35,816 nt of DNA from Mesorhizobium sp. (GTDB lineage: Bacteria; Pseudomonadota; Alphaproteobacteria; Rhizobiales; Rhizobiaceae). The first letter of the stretch is position 1; every line of letters starts with the position of its first letter. The translations under genes and the position numbers were made by a program. Under the pieces are notes generated by a model. That model made no database searches, was not told where the DNA came from, and worked only from the letters and a program-made list of their open reading frames with translations. Shown here piece after piece: positions 26,017 to 35,757 of this stretch. The DNA lies in the NCBI GenBank assembly GCA_004017535.1, contig SAJS01000032.1, positions 1 to 35,816 on the forward strand, read 5' to 3'.

Positions 26017-26219
26017 CAGGGAAATGACGGTCTTTTTGGAGTGAATTTTTCACGGCGGCAACGTCCGCTTCGAAAGCATCGAAGCGGCGCGGAACCGGCG
26101 GATCGCAAATCCGCGCTCAAAGCGTCCGCGCGCCTTCCCGGAATTGCTGCGGCGGCCTTGCCCCGGTGGCATTGTTGGCCGTAAACGGCATGACCGCTCT
26201 TTTGACCGCGCGAGGACCG

Positions 26220-26720
26220 ATGCCTAAGACCGAAGCCGAGCTCAACGAATTTCTTGCCGATCTCGGCATTTCCGTCTCGACGGTCAGGCATCCGCCGCTG
26301 TTCACGGTCGCCGATTCGCAGTCCTTGCGCGGCGAGATTCCCGGCGGCCACACCAAGAACCTGTTCCTCAAGGACAAGAAGGACAATTATTTCCTCGTCA
26401 CCGTCGGCGAGGAAGCCGTCGTCGACCTGAAGCAGATCCATCACCTCATCGGCGCCGCCAGCCGGGTCTCCTTCGGCAAGCCCGAGATGCTGATGGAGCT
26501 GCTCGGCGTCATCCCTGGCGCGGTCACCGTCTTCGGCCTGATCAACGACACGGAAGGGAAGGTCAAGGCGGTGCTCGACCAGGAATTGATGAGCCACGAC
26601 GTCATCAACGGCCATCCGCTGACCAATGAGGCGACGACCTCGATCGCCGCCGCCGATCTGATCAGATTCGTCGAGGCAACCGGCCACGATCCTGTTATCC
26701 TGAAAGTCTCACAATCTTGA
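26220..26720 (+). CDS. Prolyl-tRNA editing deacylase, ProXp-ala/YbaK type
   Basis: This 166-aa free-standing editing domain hydrolyses mischarged Ala-tRNA(Pro) or a related aminoacyl-tRNA. The YbaK/ProX fold is shown by HPPLFTVADSQSLRGEIPGGHTKNLFLKDKKDNYFLV (about 25-62), with the conserved lysine in TKNLFLKDK. VDLKQIHHLIGAASRVSFGKPEMLMELLGVIPGAVTVFGLIND carries the G-x-x-P substrate loop, and VLDQELMSHDVINGHPLTNEATTSI follows. The ATG at 26220 follows GAGG; ATGs at 26166 and 26190 lack a ribosome site. Alphaproteobacterial ProRS lacks its own editing domain, which explains the stand-alone gene. The exact specificity (Ala versus Cys) is inferred. Confidence 0.92.
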   Translation: MPKTEAELNEFLADLGISVSTVRHPPLFTVADSQSLRGEIPGGHTKNLFLKDKKDNYFLVTVGEEAVVDLKQIHHLIGAASRVSFGKPEMLMELLGVIPGAVTVFGLINDTEGKVKAVLDQELMSHDVINGHPLTNEATTSIAAADLIRFVEATGHDPVILKVSQS

Positions 26721-26814
26721 AAGTCAGGGCTTGATCGCCACATGGAAGGCGGTTCCAAAATCCGACAATGACGCGCCGGGCGCCGACGCCTGGGAGCGCG
26801 ACCGAAAGGGCGAC

Positions 26815-27810
26815 ATGATGAGCGACAACAATCCGTATAGCGGCGCGTTCGGCGGCAATGGCGGCCAGTACGCCCAGACGGTGCAATATGGCGGCGGCGA
26901 CCGCCCCAAGGTTTCGCTGGGCGAGGCGCCGGCGGCGGCCGACCTGATCAAGGACACCACCACCGCGACTTTCGCAGCCGACGTCATCCAGGAATCGCGG
27001 CGCCAGCCGGTGCTGGTCGACTTCTGGGCGCCGTGGTGCGGGCCCTGCAAGCAGCTGACGCCCCAGCTCGAAAAGGCGGTGCAGGCCGCCGGCGGCAAGG
27101 TCAAGCTGGTCAAGATGAACATCGACGATCATCCCTCGATCGCCGGCCAGCTCGGCATCCAGTCGATCCCCGCGGTCATCGCCTTCAAGGACGGCCAGCC
27201 GGTCGACGGCTTCATGGGCGCCATTCCCGAAAGCCAGATCAATCAGTTCATCCAGAAGGTCGGCGGCAAGGGCGGCGGCGCGCCGCAGATCGCCGACGCG
27301 CTGGCCGCTGCCGCCGAGGCGCGCACGGCCGGCGACGTGCAGACCGCGGCCGACATCTATGACGCGATCCTCGAGCAGGCGCCGGAGACGCTGGAGGCGA
27401 TCGCCGGCTTGGGCGAAATCCTGTTCGATGCCGGCGATGCGCAAGGCGCCGAGGCCGTGCTCGCCCGGGCGCCCGAGGACAAGAAGGAGGCGCCGGCGCT
27501 GGCGGCGCTGCGCGCCAAGATGACTCTGGCGGCGGAAGCGGCCGCGCTCGGCAATCCGGCCGAGCTCGAGCGCCGGCTCGCCGCCAACCCGGCAGACCAT
27601 CAGGCGCGCTTCGACCTCGCGATGATCCAGAACGCGCGCGGCGATCGCAATGCGGCCGCCGACAATCTGCTTTCGATCGTCAAGGCCGACCGCAGCTGGA
27701 ACGACGACGGCGCCAGGGCGCAGCTGCTGAAGTTGTTCGAGGCCTGGGGAATGACCGACGAGGCAACGCTGGCGGCACGCCGCAAGCTGTCGTCGCTGTT
27801 GTTCTCGTAG
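26815..27810 (+). CDS. Thioredoxin-domain protein with TPR-like C-terminus (CnoX/YbbN family)
   Basis: This 331-aa protein has a Gly/Tyr-rich N-terminus (1-35) followed by a thioredoxin fold with VDFWAPWCGPCKQL, redox cysteines C75 and C78. The cis-proline segment is GIQSIPAVIAFKDGQPV. From about 185 to the end, alanine-rich helical repeats resemble tetratricopeptide units (AAEARTAGDVQTAADIYDAIL, LAMIQNARGDRNAAADNLLSIV). YbbN/CnoX proteins are chaperone-redoxins linked to GroEL. Here the intact CGPC, unlike the SxxC of E. coli CnoX, indicates real redox activity. Two adjacent ATGs exist (26815, 26818). It lies 94 bases after the editing-deacylase gene. Confidence 0.93.
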   Translation: MMSDNNPYSGAFGGNGGQYAQTVQYGGGDRPKVSLGEAPAAADLIKDTTTATFAADVIQESRRQPVLVDFWAPWCGPCKQLTPQLEKAVQAAGGKVKLVKMNIDDHPSIAGQLGIQSIPAVIAFKDGQPVDGFMGAIPESQINQFIQKVGGKGGGAPQIADALAAAAEARTAGDVQTAADIYDAILEQAPETLEAIAGLGEILFDAGDAQGAEAVLARAPEDKKEAPALAALRAKMTLAAEAAALGNPAELERRLAANPADHQARFDLAMIQNARGDRNAAADNLLSIVKADRSWNDDGARAQLLKLFEAWGMTDEATLAARRKLSSLLFS

Positions 27811-28010
27811 AGCATTTCGGCGTTTCACAGAATGGCGAAACGCTCTAGGTATTTGTTCTGACGCAATTCCGGACGAAGGCCGCTGCGCACTTGTCCCGGA
27901 ATTGCGCTCAAAGCGCGTCGCGATCTTTCAGATTCGATCTATGCGCTTTGGGTTTTGATTTTGCGCATGTCTTTATCCCGAAACCGGTTCCCCACTTTCG
28001 GGAGACATGC
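27809..28010. repeat. Mosaic of four palindromic elements
   Basis: In order: AGAGC...GCTCT (27809-27846) with inner TTTCG/CGAAA; GCAATTCCGG (27863-27872) with CCGGAATTGC (27896-27905), perfect 10-base arms; AAAGCGC (27910-27916) with GCGCTTT (27943-27949); and GCATGTCT...CCCGAAA paired with TTTCGGG-AGACATGC (27964-28010). The first overlaps the stop codon of the thioredoxin gene and may act as its terminator. Such AGAGC/CAATTCC/CATGTC mosaics are common in Mesorhizobium intergenic DNA. The rest of the gap to 28152 shows only a GGGAGGG ribosome site. Confidence 0.8.
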
Positions 28011-28152
28011 TTTGAAGTTTTTTGCCGGCTGTCGCGGCCGTCAGGCTTGAGCGGAGGAGTGCCAGCGCCAGATAAGGGCTGTGCCGATCAAGAGAGTGCG
28101 AGAGGAGATTGCAGGGTGATGCGCTTGCCGGCGTTGCTTTGGGAGGGTCGCG

Positions 28153-28824
28153 GTGCGCGTCGGTAACGCACTCTACCGGCTCGCCAAGGATTTGCCGACG
28201 GCAATCCCGGTGTTTCCGCTCGCCGGCGCGCTGCTTCTGCCCGGCGGCCGCATGCCACTCAACATCTTCGAGCCGCGCTATCTGCAGATGATCGACCAGG
28301 CGATGGCCGGCTCGCGGCTGATCGGCATGATCCAGCCGAGCCTCGACGGCGCGTTGCGCGATGACGGCGAGCCGGAGCTGTGCAGCGTCGGTTGCGCCGG
28401 GCGCATCATCTCTCTCGCCGAGACGGGCGACGGCCGCTACCTGATCTCGCTGCAGGGCGTGTGCCGGTTCCGCATCGTCCAGGAGCTCGCGGCGAAGGCG
28501 CCGTTCCGGCAGTGCAAGATCATGCCGTTCCTGGCCGATCTCGAGGATGACCCGGCCGCCGCCGAGATCGACCGGCCGGCGCTGCTCAAGGCGTTTCGCG
28601 CCTACCTGCAGGCCAACGACCTGGAGGCCGACTGGGAAAGCGTCAGCCGCGCCGAAAACGGCATGCTGGTCAACGCGCTGTCGATGATGGCGCCCTACGG
28701 GCCGGCCGAGAAACAGGCGCTCCTGGAAGCGCCGGACCTGAAGACGCGCGCCGAAACGCTGATCGCCATCACCGAGATGACGCTGGCGCGCGAGGATGAC
28801 GAGTTCGGGTCCAGCTTGCAGTAG
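28153..28824 (+). CDS. LON peptidase N-terminal (substrate-binding) domain protein
   Basis: This 223-aa protein has the Lon N-domain fold without ATPase or protease parts: [37 protein letters not shown] (about 17-53), IGMIQPSL, then a helical C-terminal half including [22 protein letters not shown]. The biochemical role of stand-alone Lon-N proteins is not established. The GTG start at 28153 follows GGGAGGG at a good distance and begins just before the domain. It is followed 23 bases later by the Trm112-like gene, a pairing common in Rhizobiales. Confidence 0.92.
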   Translation: MRVGNALYRLAKDLPTAIPVFPLAGALLLPGGRMPLNIFEPRYLQMIDQAMAGSRLIGMIQPSLDGALRDDGEPELCSVGCAGRIISLAETGDGRYLISLQGVCRFRIVQELAAKAPFRQCKIMPFLADLEDDPAAAEIDRPALLKAFRAYLQANDLEADWESVSRAENGMLVNALSMMAPYGPAEKQALLEAPDLKTRAETLIAITEMTLAREDDEFGSSLQ

Positions 28825-28847
28825 GTTGCCGGTACGGGGACGGGTTC

Positions 28848-29093
28848 ATGGCGGACGGACGTGACGGAAAAAAAGCCGAGGTCGATCCGAAGCTGCTGGA
28901 ACTGCTCGCCTGCCCACTGACCAAGGGGCCGCTGACCTGGGATCCGGAGCGCAGCGAGCTGGTCTCGCGGGTGGCGAAGCTCGCCTATCCGGTGCGCGAC
29001 GGCATACCGATCATGCTGCCTTCGGAGGCGCGCACGATCTCGGCCGAGGACATGCTGGCGCCACCGCCGCCGCGGCTCGGCGGGCCTTCGTGA
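28848..29093 (+). CDS. Trm112/YcaR family protein
   Basis: This 81-aa protein is marked by [20 protein letters not shown] (about 13-32) and [18 protein letters not shown] (44-61), the two halves of the Trm112 (UPF0434) fold. In archaea and eukaryotes Trm112 activates methyltransferases; bacterial members have been linked to similar partners. Only one cysteine is present, so zinc binding is unlikely. It is probably co-transcribed with the Lon-N gene. Confidence 0.92.
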   Translation: MADGRDGKKAEVDPKLLELLACPLTKGPLTWDPERSELVSRVAKLAYPVRDGIPIMLPSEARTISAEDMLAPPPPRLGGPS

Positions 29094-29183
29094 GCGGGCT
29101 TGCCTTATAAGCGACGTAGGGGGGCGCTGTCCCGCCGACATCAAAGTTGTGCATCGTGACGGCACGCGCAGTCCGACGTCATC

Positions 29184-32100
29184 CTACTGAAAATTGCGCC
29201 CTTTCGGCATGACCTGTTGCGCGGCGCTCGACAGCGTGGCGACATCCTGGCGGACCGGCAGGCCACGGCTTGCGTCGGCCTTTGCTCCAGCCGGCCGTTC
29301 GGCGGGATTGTGCTCTATGACCGGGCGATTGGCGGACTCCAGCAGCACGCTCAGCCAGGAGGTCAAATCCTCGATCCGGTCGGCGACGATGTGGATGACG
29401 TTTGATTCATGCTGCAGCTTGCCGGTGACGCGGATGAAGCGCGCGCCCATGACGATGGGGCGGAAGCGGTCGAAGACGCGCGGCCAGATGATGACGTTGG
29501 CGATCGATTTTTCATCCTCCAGCGTGAGGAAGATGGCGTTGCCCTTGCCCGGCCGCTGGCGGACCAGCACCAGACCGGCGACGGAGACGCGGCGGCCATC
29601 CCGCACCGACGGCAGCTGGGCGTTGGGTGTGATGCCGGCGCGGGTGAGCCGCTCGCGCAGGAAGGCGACGGGATGCTCCTTCAGCGACAGGCCGAGCGAG
29701 CGGTAGTCGTGCACGACATGCTCGCCGAGCGGCATTTTCGGCAGTTTCGTTTCCGGCTCCAGCTCGCGCAGGCGAAGCGACGGCTGGTCGAACAGCGGCA
29801 GCTTCTCGGCGGCGCTCCTGCCGTCTAGCGCCCGGACTTCCCAGAGCGCGGCGCGGCGGTCGAGGCCGATCGAGCGGAACGCGTCGGCCTCAGCCAGTCT
29901 TTCGATCTCGCCGACATCGAGGCCTGAGCGCAGCCAGACATCCCTGACCGATCGATAGCCGTTGCCGCGTTGCGCGACGACGGCTTCCATGCGTTCCTCG
30001 GACAGGCCCTTGATTTGGCGGAAGCCGAGGCGGACGGCGTGCGCCGTCTCGATGACGCCGCGCATCGAGGCGTGGCGCTCGAGGATGCGGGACGGATCGA
30101 AGGCGGTGGCCTCCAGCGTGCAATCCCAGACGGAATGATTGATGTCGACCTCGCGCACCTCGACGCCATGGTCGCGCGCGTCGCGCACCAGCTGCGCCGG
30201 CTGATAGAAACCCATCGGCTGCGCGTTCAGGATCGCGGCGCAGAAGACATCCGGGTAGAAGGTCTTGAACCAGCAGGAGGCATAGACCAGCAGCGCGAAG
30301 GAGGCGGCGTGGCTTTCGGGAAAGCCGTACTCGCCAAAGCCTTCGATCTGCTTGAAGCAGCGCTCGGCGAATTCCTTGTCGTAGCCATTGCCGACCATGC
30401 CGTCGATCATGCGCTGGCGGTAATTGCCGATCGTGCCGGTGCGCTTGAAGGTCGCCATGGCGCGGCGCAGCTCGTCGGCCTCGCCCGGCCTGAAGCCGCC
30501 GGCGACGATGGCGATCTTCATCGCCTGTTCCTGGAACAGCGGCACGCCCAGCGTCTTGCCGAGGATCTTCTTGAGCTCAAGGCTGGGATAATGGACCGCC
30601 TCCTTGCCCTGCCGCCGGCGCAGATAGGGATGCACCATGTCGCCCTGGATCGGGCCGGGACGCACGATCGCCACCTCGATGACGAGGTCGTAGAAGCTTT
30701 CCGGCCTGAGGCGCGGCAGCATCGACATCTGCGCGCGCGACTCGATCTGGAAGACGCCGAGCGTGTCGGCTCTCTGGATCATGGCGTAGACGTCCTCGTG
30801 CTCCTCGGGAAGGGTTGCGAGCACGTAAGGCCGCCCAAACGGATCCCGCGCTTGCGGATAATGGTCAGTGAGCAAGGTGAAGGCGCGCTTGAGGCAGGTC
30901 AGCATGCCGAGCGCCAGCACGTCGACCTTGAGGATCTTCACCGCGTCGAGATCGTCCTTGTCCCACTCGACCATCTTGCGCTCCTCCATCGCCGTCTTGA
31001 CGATGGGCACGACCTCATCGAGCCGGTCGCGGGTGATGACGAAGCCGCCGACATGCTGGGAGAGGTGGCGGGGAAAGCCCATGATCTCGTTGGCGCGCTC
31101 CAGCACCTGGCGCGACAGCGGATCGGTGCGGTCGAGGCCGCCGGCATTGGCTTCCCTTTCGCCGAGCTCGGAGGTCGACCAGCCCCAGATGGTGCTGGAC
31201 AGCGCGCTGCGCACATCCTCCGACAGACCCATGGCCTTGGCCACCTCGCGCAGAGCGGAGCGGCCGCGATAGCTGATGACGGCGGCCGCAAGCGCCGTGC
31301 GCTTGGCGCTGTATTTGTCGTAAATGTAAGCGATGACCTCGTCGCGCCGCTCATGCTCGAAGTCGACGTCGATGTCGGGTGGCTCGTTGCGCTCCTCCGA
31401 GATGAAGCGCTCGAACAGTGTGTCGATGCGTTCCGGACCGACCTCGGTGATGCCGATGCAGAAGCAGATAATCGAATTGGCGGCCGAGCCGCGGCCCTGG
31501 CAGAGGATGTCCTTGCTGCGGGCGAATTTGACGATGTCGTGGACGGTCAGGAAATAGCGCGCATAGTTCAGGCGCTCGATCAGCGCGAGCTCGCTGTCGA
31601 TGCGTTCCAGCACATATTCGGGAACGCCGGCCGGATAGCGCCTGACCGCCCCTTCGCGGGCCAGGCGTTCGAGCTCGGCCTGCGGCCCGAGGCCGGATTC
31701 GGTCGGCTCGTCCGGGTAGTTGTATTCGAGGTCGCTGAGCGAGAAGGTCAATTCATCGGCGAAGCGCAGCGTCTCGGCCAGCGCTTCAGGATGGCGACGG
31801 AAAAGGCGCGCCATCTCCAGCGGCGGCTTCAGGTGGCGCTCGGCATTGGCGGTCAGCTCCAACCCGACCTCGGAGACCGGCGTGTTGAGGCGGATCGCGG
31901 TCAGCACATCCTGCAGCGGGCGACGGTCGGCGGCATGATAGAGCACGTCGTTGGTCGCCATCAGCGGGACGCGTGCCTGGTCGGCCATCGCTGCCGCCTG
32001 CTCGATGCGGAAGCGGTCATTGCCGCCATAATCCGGCGCCACCGCCAGTCTGAGCGCAGCGCCGAAACGATCTTTGAGCCGGCTAATCAATTCCAGATTG

Positions 32101-32522
32101 CCTTCCGCGCCTCCGGACAGATTGGGCAGGATCGCCAGCGACATCCGATCGCCCCATTCAAGCAGGTCGTCGAGCTCGAGCAGCGTCGCGCCCTTCTCGG
32201 TCTCGTCGCGCAGATTGGCTTGCGTGAGCATGCGGCACAGATGCCCCCAGCCTTGGCGGTCGCGCGGATAGGCGAGAATGTCTGGCGTGCCGTCGCCGAA
32301 CACCAGGCGGCAGCCGGGATGATAGGCCATCTTCTCCACCTTGGCCTGCTGCCAGGCGCGCACGACGCCGGCGACGGTGTTCCTGTCGGCAAGCCCGATC
32401 GATGAAAAACCGTAGAATTTCGCCGTGACCACCAGCTCCTCGGGCTTGGAGGCGCCGCGCAGGAAGGAGAAATTCGAGCTTATGCCGAACTCGGCATAGG
32501 GGATGGCGGTCAGGGCGTTCAT
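29184..32522 (-). CDS. dnaE2: Error-prone DNA polymerase DnaE2 (ImuC)
   Basis: This 1112-aa C-family polymerase performs translesion synthesis after DNA damage. The N-terminal PHP domain is marked by [22 protein letters not shown] and [13 protein letters not shown]. The polymerase active site shows [15 protein letters not shown] (383-397), with the catalytic aspartates D383 and D385. [17 protein letters not shown] and [12 protein letters not shown] follow, then the helix-hairpin-helix region, and near the C-terminus an OB fold ([18 protein letters not shown]...ANVIIWP). The length is that of DnaE2, shorter than replicative DnaE1. The ATG at 32522 overlaps the imuB stop by four bases (ATGA), so translation is coupled. 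It is the last gene of the imuA-imuB-dnaE2 SOS operon. Confidence 0.96.
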   Translation of the reverse strand: MNALTAIPYAEFGISSNFSFLRGASKPEELVVTAKFYGFSSIGLADRNTVAGVVRAWQQAKVEKMAYHPGCRLVFGDGTPDILAYPRDRQGWGHLCRMLTQANLRDETEKGATLLELDDLLEWGDRMSLAILPNLSGGAEGNLELISRLKDRFGAALRLAVAPDYGGNDRFRIEQAAAMADQARVPLMATNDVLYHAADRRPLQDVLTAIRLNTPVSEVGLELTANAERHLKPPLEMARLFRRHPEALAETLRFADELTFSLSDLEYNYPDEPTESGLGPQAELERLAREGAVRRYPAGVPEYVLERIDSELALIERLNYARYFLTVHDIVKFARSKDILCQGRGSAANSIICFCIGITEVGPERIDTLFERFISEERNEPPDIDVDFEHERRDEVIAYIYDKYSAKRTALAAAVISYRGRSALREVAKAMGLSEDVRSALSSTIWGWSTSELGEREANAGGLDRTDPLSRQVLERANEIMGFPRHLSQHVGGFVITRDRLDEVVPIVKTAMEERKMVEWDKDDLDAVKILKVDVLALGMLTCLKRAFTLLTDHYPQARDPFGRPYVLATLPEEHEDVYAMIQRADTLGVFQIESRAQMSMLPRLRPESFYDLVIEVAIVRPGPIQGDMVHPYLRRRQGKEAVHYPSLELKKILGKTLGVPLFQEQAMKIAIVAGGFRPGEADELRRAMATFKRTGTIGNYRQRMIDGMVGNGYDKEFAERCFKQIEGFGEYGFPESHAASFALLVYASCWFKTFYPDVFCAAILNAQPMGFYQPAQLVRDARDHGVEVREVDINHSVWDCTLEATAFDPSRILERHASMRGVIETAHAVRLGFRQIKGLSEERMEAVVAQRGNGYRSVRDVWLRSGLDVGEIERLAEADAFRSIGLDRRAALWEVRALDGRSAAEKLPLFDQPSLRLRELEPETKLPKMPLGEHVVHDYRSLGLSLKEHPVAFLRERLTRAGITPNAQLPSVRDGRRVSVAGLVLVRQRPGKGNAIFLTLEDEKSIANVIIWPRVFDRFRPIVMGARFIRVTGKLQHESNVIHIVADRIEDLTSWLSVLLESANRPVIEHNPAERPAGAKADASRGLPVRQDVATLSSAAQQVMPKGRNFQ

Positions 32523-34150
32523 GCGAACACCCCATGCATATACCAGCGCGGCGGGGCGGCCTGGGGCGCGTTGCTGTAGAGACCCTGACGGTAGAGCCAG
32601 TAGCGGCGTCCCTCGCTGTCCTCGATGCGATAATAGTCGCGGGTCGGCGCCTCTTCCTCGCCGGGCAGTTGCCGCCACCATTCGGCGGCGATGCGTTCCG
32701 GCCCCTCGGCGCGGGCGACGCGGTAGAGCGCGCGCCGCCAGCGGAAATTCATCGGCGGACCCTCCGGGATCTCGGTCGCCGGCACCTCGATCGGCTCGGG
32801 CGAGCGGAACAGGCGCACCGGCCGCTCCGGCGGATAGATGGTCATCGGCGGGGCTGTCCGGGACACCGTCCGTCCGGCCGCCGGCGCGCGCCTTTGCGGC
32901 GCTTCGGCGAAAGGCACGCTCTTGACGGCGCGTTCAGGCAGATGGCTCTCGACGACCACCGGCTTCAGCACGGCGGCCTCGCCGAGGCGGGCGCGGACGC
33001 GATCGGCGAACAGCGCGATGTCGGCGTCCTCATCGTCCGCCTCGCCGGTGAGGTCGCCCTGAACCAAGTCGAAGGCGGCGACCGACAGCACGGACAGCCG
33101 CACCAGGTCGAAGCCGAAGCCGGCGTCGATGGTCTGCTCCAACGCGGTGAGCCGCTCATGGAACAGTCTTTGGATCAGCCGCGGCTCGCGCATCGGGCGC
33201 GAGGTGCCGACGGCGATGCGGCTGACAGCGCCGTCGACGCGAAAGAGAAGCAGCGCCAGCGTCCTTGCGCCTTCGCCGCGCCGTTCGAGGTCGGTCTTCA
33301 GGGCGACGGCAAGCCGGCTTATGAGCCGCTCGATGTCGTCGGTGAGCATGACCGGCTCGGCAAGGTGGCGCTCGACCGAGAGCGGCGCGACGGGAAGACG
33401 CGGCGACACGGCCTCGTCGAGGCGGCCGAGCGCCTGGTCGAGGCGCAGAAGCAGAGTGGCGCCGAAGCGGCGGGCGAGCGGCGCGCGGGGTGCGGCCATC
33501 ACCGCGCCGGCGGTGCGCAGGCCCACACTTTCCAGGCTGGCGCGGGTCTCCGGCGCGATGCGCAGCGCCGACAGCGGCAGGGGCGAAAGCAGCGCCTCCT
33601 CCTCGCCGCCGGCAACGATGCGGTTGCCGTGGAAGCGTGCCGCCGCCCAGGCGGCGCCCGGCGTCGAGGCAAGGCCGGCGCGGACGTCAAAACCCTGCTG
33701 GAAGAAGCGGGTGAGGATCTCGTCCTGCATGGCGCGCTCGCCGCCGAACAGATGCGTGCAGCCGGTGACGTCGAGGAACAGTCCGTCCTCGGCGTCGATC
33801 GCCACCAGCGGCGTGTAGCGGTCGCACCAGTCGGCAAGGCCTTCGAGCAGGCGGCGGTCGGCCTCCGGGTCGGCTTCCACCACATCGATCATAGGGTGCA
33901 TGGCGCGGGCATCGGCAATGCCCATGCCGCGTTTCAGCTTGAGCGCCTCAGCCCGCTCGTCGAGGGCTGCGATGCGCTGGGTGTTGTTGTCGCGATGGCT
34001 GATCACCAACGGTGGGTAAGATGGGGGCAGGTGATCCGACGGCCGGGAACGCCAGGACCGCCCCAGACGCTGGCGCAGGATCCGCTCCGCGCTGAGATGC
34101 GGGAACCACAGCGACAGGATTCTCTGTTCTTTCCGCAAAAGCGTGCTCAT
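32519..34150 (-). CDS. imuB: ImuB, Y-family polymerase-like mutasome subunit
   Basis: This 543-aa protein belongs to the Y-family by sequence but is catalytically inactive in known members. Here too the usual acidic triad is not obvious: [15 protein letters not shown] at 10-24 replaces the D-x-D-x-F-F start. It links ImuA, DnaE2 and the sliding clamp. Visible parts include [27 protein letters not shown] (about 112-138), [20 protein letters not shown], and a C-terminal region with [23 protein letters not shown] and [23 protein letters not shown]. The ATG at 34150 is set by the conserved N-terminus. This makes the first 203 bases overlap the 3-prime end of imuA in another frame. Confidence 0.95.
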   Translation of the reverse strand: MSTLLRKEQRILSLWFPHLSAERILRQRLGRSWRSRPSDHLPPSYPPLVISHRDNNTQRIAALDERAEALKLKRGMGIADARAMHPMIDVVEADPEADRRLLEGLADWCDRYTPLVAIDAEDGLFLDVTGCTHLFGGERAMQDEILTRFFQQGFDVRAGLASTPGAAWAAARFHGNRIVAGGEEEALLSPLPLSALRIAPETRASLESVGLRTAGAVMAAPRAPLARRFGATLLLRLDQALGRLDEAVSPRLPVAPLSVERHLAEPVMLTDDIERLISRLAVALKTDLERRGEGARTLALLLFRVDGAVSRIAVGTSRPMREPRLIQRLFHERLTALEQTIDAGFGFDLVRLSVLSVAAFDLVQGDLTGEADDEDADIALFADRVRARLGEAAVLKPVVVESHLPERAVKSVPFAEAPQRRAPAAGRTVSRTAPPMTIYPPERPVRLFRSPEPIEVPATEIPEGPPMNFRWRRALYRVARAEGPERIAAEWWRQLPGEEEAPTRDYYRIEDSEGRRYWLYRQGLYSNAPQAAPPRWYMHGVFA

Positions 34151-34952
34151 TTGGGTTCCACTCCAGTGTGAATTGTCCGGGCAGGGCCGTGCGGCTCTTG
34201 CCGATATCGACCTTGAAAGCGGGGCGGCCGATCGAGCCGGCGAGCGGTCCGGTGACCGTCTCGCGGTTCGCCGCCGGCGCCGCCGAGACGATGAGGCGCA
34301 CCGGGGCGGCGGTTGGATCGGCCTCGCCGGCCTGGCGCAGCAACAGCAGCGGACGGCTGGCGTTCTGGGCGCGGGCGTGCAGCCGGCGCGTGGCGGTGAG
34401 GTCGAGAAGGCGCGGGCTGCCGCGGATTTCGAGGATGACCGCGGCGAAGGCCGTCATGCGGGCGGCCTCCTCGGCGATCCACAGCGCGTCGAGCAGTTTT
34501 GGCGCCTCGGAAAACAGCAACTGTTCCGGCTCGATGCCGAACAGGGCATGAAGGCCCCTGGCATAGGGCAGGCCGGCCTCGTGGAAGATTTCCGACGTGC
34601 CGACCCAGAGGATCGGCAGACCCTGCTTCTCCTTGAGGATCAGGCTTACCAGCGAGAGCGCGAAGCCGGCGACCGCGCCGGCATCGCGGGTCTCCAGCCC
34701 ATGAATCTCGCTCATCGCCGCCCTGGGCAGGCCGCCGCCAAGGGCGGTGTCGAGGCGCTCGATGCCGGTGTGCAGGAAGGCACCCGGCGAGGCCACCGCG
34801 AGGCCGCGCCGGACAAGCGTCATATCCGACTTGGCGGCATCCGCAGGGGCAGCAACCGGCACCTGCAGGCGCTCGGGCAGCGTTCCCTCGATCTTCGCGA
34901 TCTGGCGGCGCAGGTCAAAAACAGTGTCCCGCGCTACGGCGCTCATCGCCAT
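33948..34952 (-). CDS. imuA: ImuA, RecA/SulA-like mutasome protein
   Basis: This 334-aa protein has a RecA-like fold but no obvious functional Walker A. Motifs include FLHTGIERLDTALGGGLPRAAMSEIHGLETRDAGAVAGFALSLV (about 60-103), GLPILWVGTSEIFHEAGLPYARGLHALFGIEPEQLLF and LLLLRQAGEADPTAAPVRLIVSAAPA. It interacts with ImuB in the damage-inducible mutagenesis complex. The ATG at 34952 has GGAAG eight bases upstream; 34946 is also possible. Its last 203 bases overlap imuB in a different frame. The LexA box at 34976-34990 is 24 bases upstream. Confidence 0.93.
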   Translation of the reverse strand: MAMSAVARDTVFDLRRQIAKIEGTLPERLQVPVAAPADAAKSDMTLVRRGLAVASPGAFLHTGIERLDTALGGGLPRAAMSEIHGLETRDAGAVAGFALSLVSLILKEKQGLPILWVGTSEIFHEAGLPYARGLHALFGIEPEQLLFSEAPKLLDALWIAEEAARMTAFAAVILEIRGSPRLLDLTATRRLHARAQNASRPLLLLRQAGEADPTAAPVRLIVSAAPAANRETVTGPLAGSIGRPAFKVDIGKSRTALPGQFTLEWNPNEHAFAERTENPVAVVPASQRGADPAPASGAVLAFPAVGSPAPILPTVGDQPSRQQHPAHRSPRRAG

Positions 34953-34975
34953 GACGTTCACTTCCGGCAGCAATT

Positions 34976-34990
34976 GTTCCTGTTATGTTC
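34976..34990. promoter_or_regulatory. LexA (SOS) box GTTC-N7-GTTC
   Basis: GTTC at 34976-34979 and GTTC at 34987-34990 are separated by exactly seven bases, giving GAAC-N7-GAAC on the imuA strand. This direct repeat is the LexA-binding consensus of alphaproteobacteria. Its position directly before imuA indicates LexA repression of the whole imuA-imuB-dnaE2 operon and induction by DNA damage. Confidence 0.93.
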
Positions 34991-35135
34991 TTATAGATTC
35001 CAGAGGCGCCCGGAAGAGTCAAGCAGAGTCAGAAGGAATTTATTCCTTCACTTTTTACCCTGAAGGCGGACGGCCAGCCGGCTCATTTGCCTCCAAAGCC
35101 GCGAAAGCCTATATGCCGGGATCAAAGGACGTTTC

Positions 35136-35573
35136 ATGGCCCGCATCTACAAGACCCGCACCTGGCACGATCAGCTCTCGCCGTCGATGGACGAGCTGGA
35201 GCTTATGGCGCTGGAGGCCTATGCCCATCTGCCGGACGAGTTCCGCCAGCTCACCGGCGAGATCGTCATCCAGATCGCCGAATTCCCGACCGACGAAATC
35301 ATGGACGACCTGTCGCTGGAGACGCCCTTCGACCTGCTCGGCCTGTTCGAGGGGCGCGGCATCGCCGAGCGCTGGAACCCGCAGACCGGCGAGGGACCGA
35401 ACCGAATCACGCTCTACCGCCGCGCCATCCTCGACTACTGGGCCGAGAACGAGGAGACGCTGGGCGACATCGTCACCCATGTCCTGATCCACGAGATCGG
35501 CCACCATTTCGGCCTGTCGGACGACGACATGGAGCGGATCGAGGAAGCGGCCGAGCAGGCGGCGGCGGGGTAG
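35136..35573 (+). CDS. Small zincin-type metallopeptidase family protein
   Basis: This 145-aa protein has the zinc motif HEIGHHFGLSD: H119, E120, H123 and the third ligand D129. The pattern matches the minimal gluzincin/zincin-1 family (formerly DUF1025). The preceding strand is TLYRRAILDYWAENEETLGDIVTHVLI. No signal peptide is seen, so it should be cytoplasmic. The biological substrate is unknown. The ATG at 35136 follows AAAGGA at 35125-35130. It is divergent from imuA by about 180 bases, but the SOS box lies close to imuA, so damage regulation of this gene is uncertain. Confidence 0.9.
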   Translation: MARIYKTRTWHDQLSPSMDELELMALEAYAHLPDEFRQLTGEIVIQIAEFPTDEIMDDLSLETPFDLLGLFEGRGIAERWNPQTGEGPNRITLYRRAILDYWAENEETLGDIVTHVLIHEIGHHFGLSDDDMERIEEAAEQAAAG

Positions 35574-35579
35574 CGCACC

Positions 35580-35640
35580 TCGTCATCCTAGGGCGAAGCA
35601 AGGAGCGAAGCGACGCGCGTAGACCCTAGGATCCATGCCG
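35580..35640. repeat. Palindromic intergenic element related to 3977-4137
   Basis: TCATCCTAGGG at 35583-35593 pairs with CCCTAGGAT at 35624-35632, enclosing GCGAAGCAAGGAGCGAAGCGACGCGCG. That core is the reverse complement of the core at about 4096-4121. The right end GGATCCATGCCG is shared with 4001-4012. It follows the protease gene and may terminate it. Confidence 0.7.
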
Positions 35641-35757
35641 TTCCATCAACACCAAGCCCGCGGTGAAGAACGGAAATCTCGCCGCCCGACACCGCAACAT
35701 CCTCTATATTCTGACCCGCTGCGCCTTTCGGCTCAGGTAACGGCATGGCAACTGTGT

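Noticed and set aside
29970-32405. 811-codon open frame antisense to dnaE2, and a 545-codon frame antisense to imuB
   Set aside because: The translation is low-complexity, rich in Arg, Asp, Gly and His, with no recognisable domain. Such frames are expected opposite strongly biased GC-rich genes.
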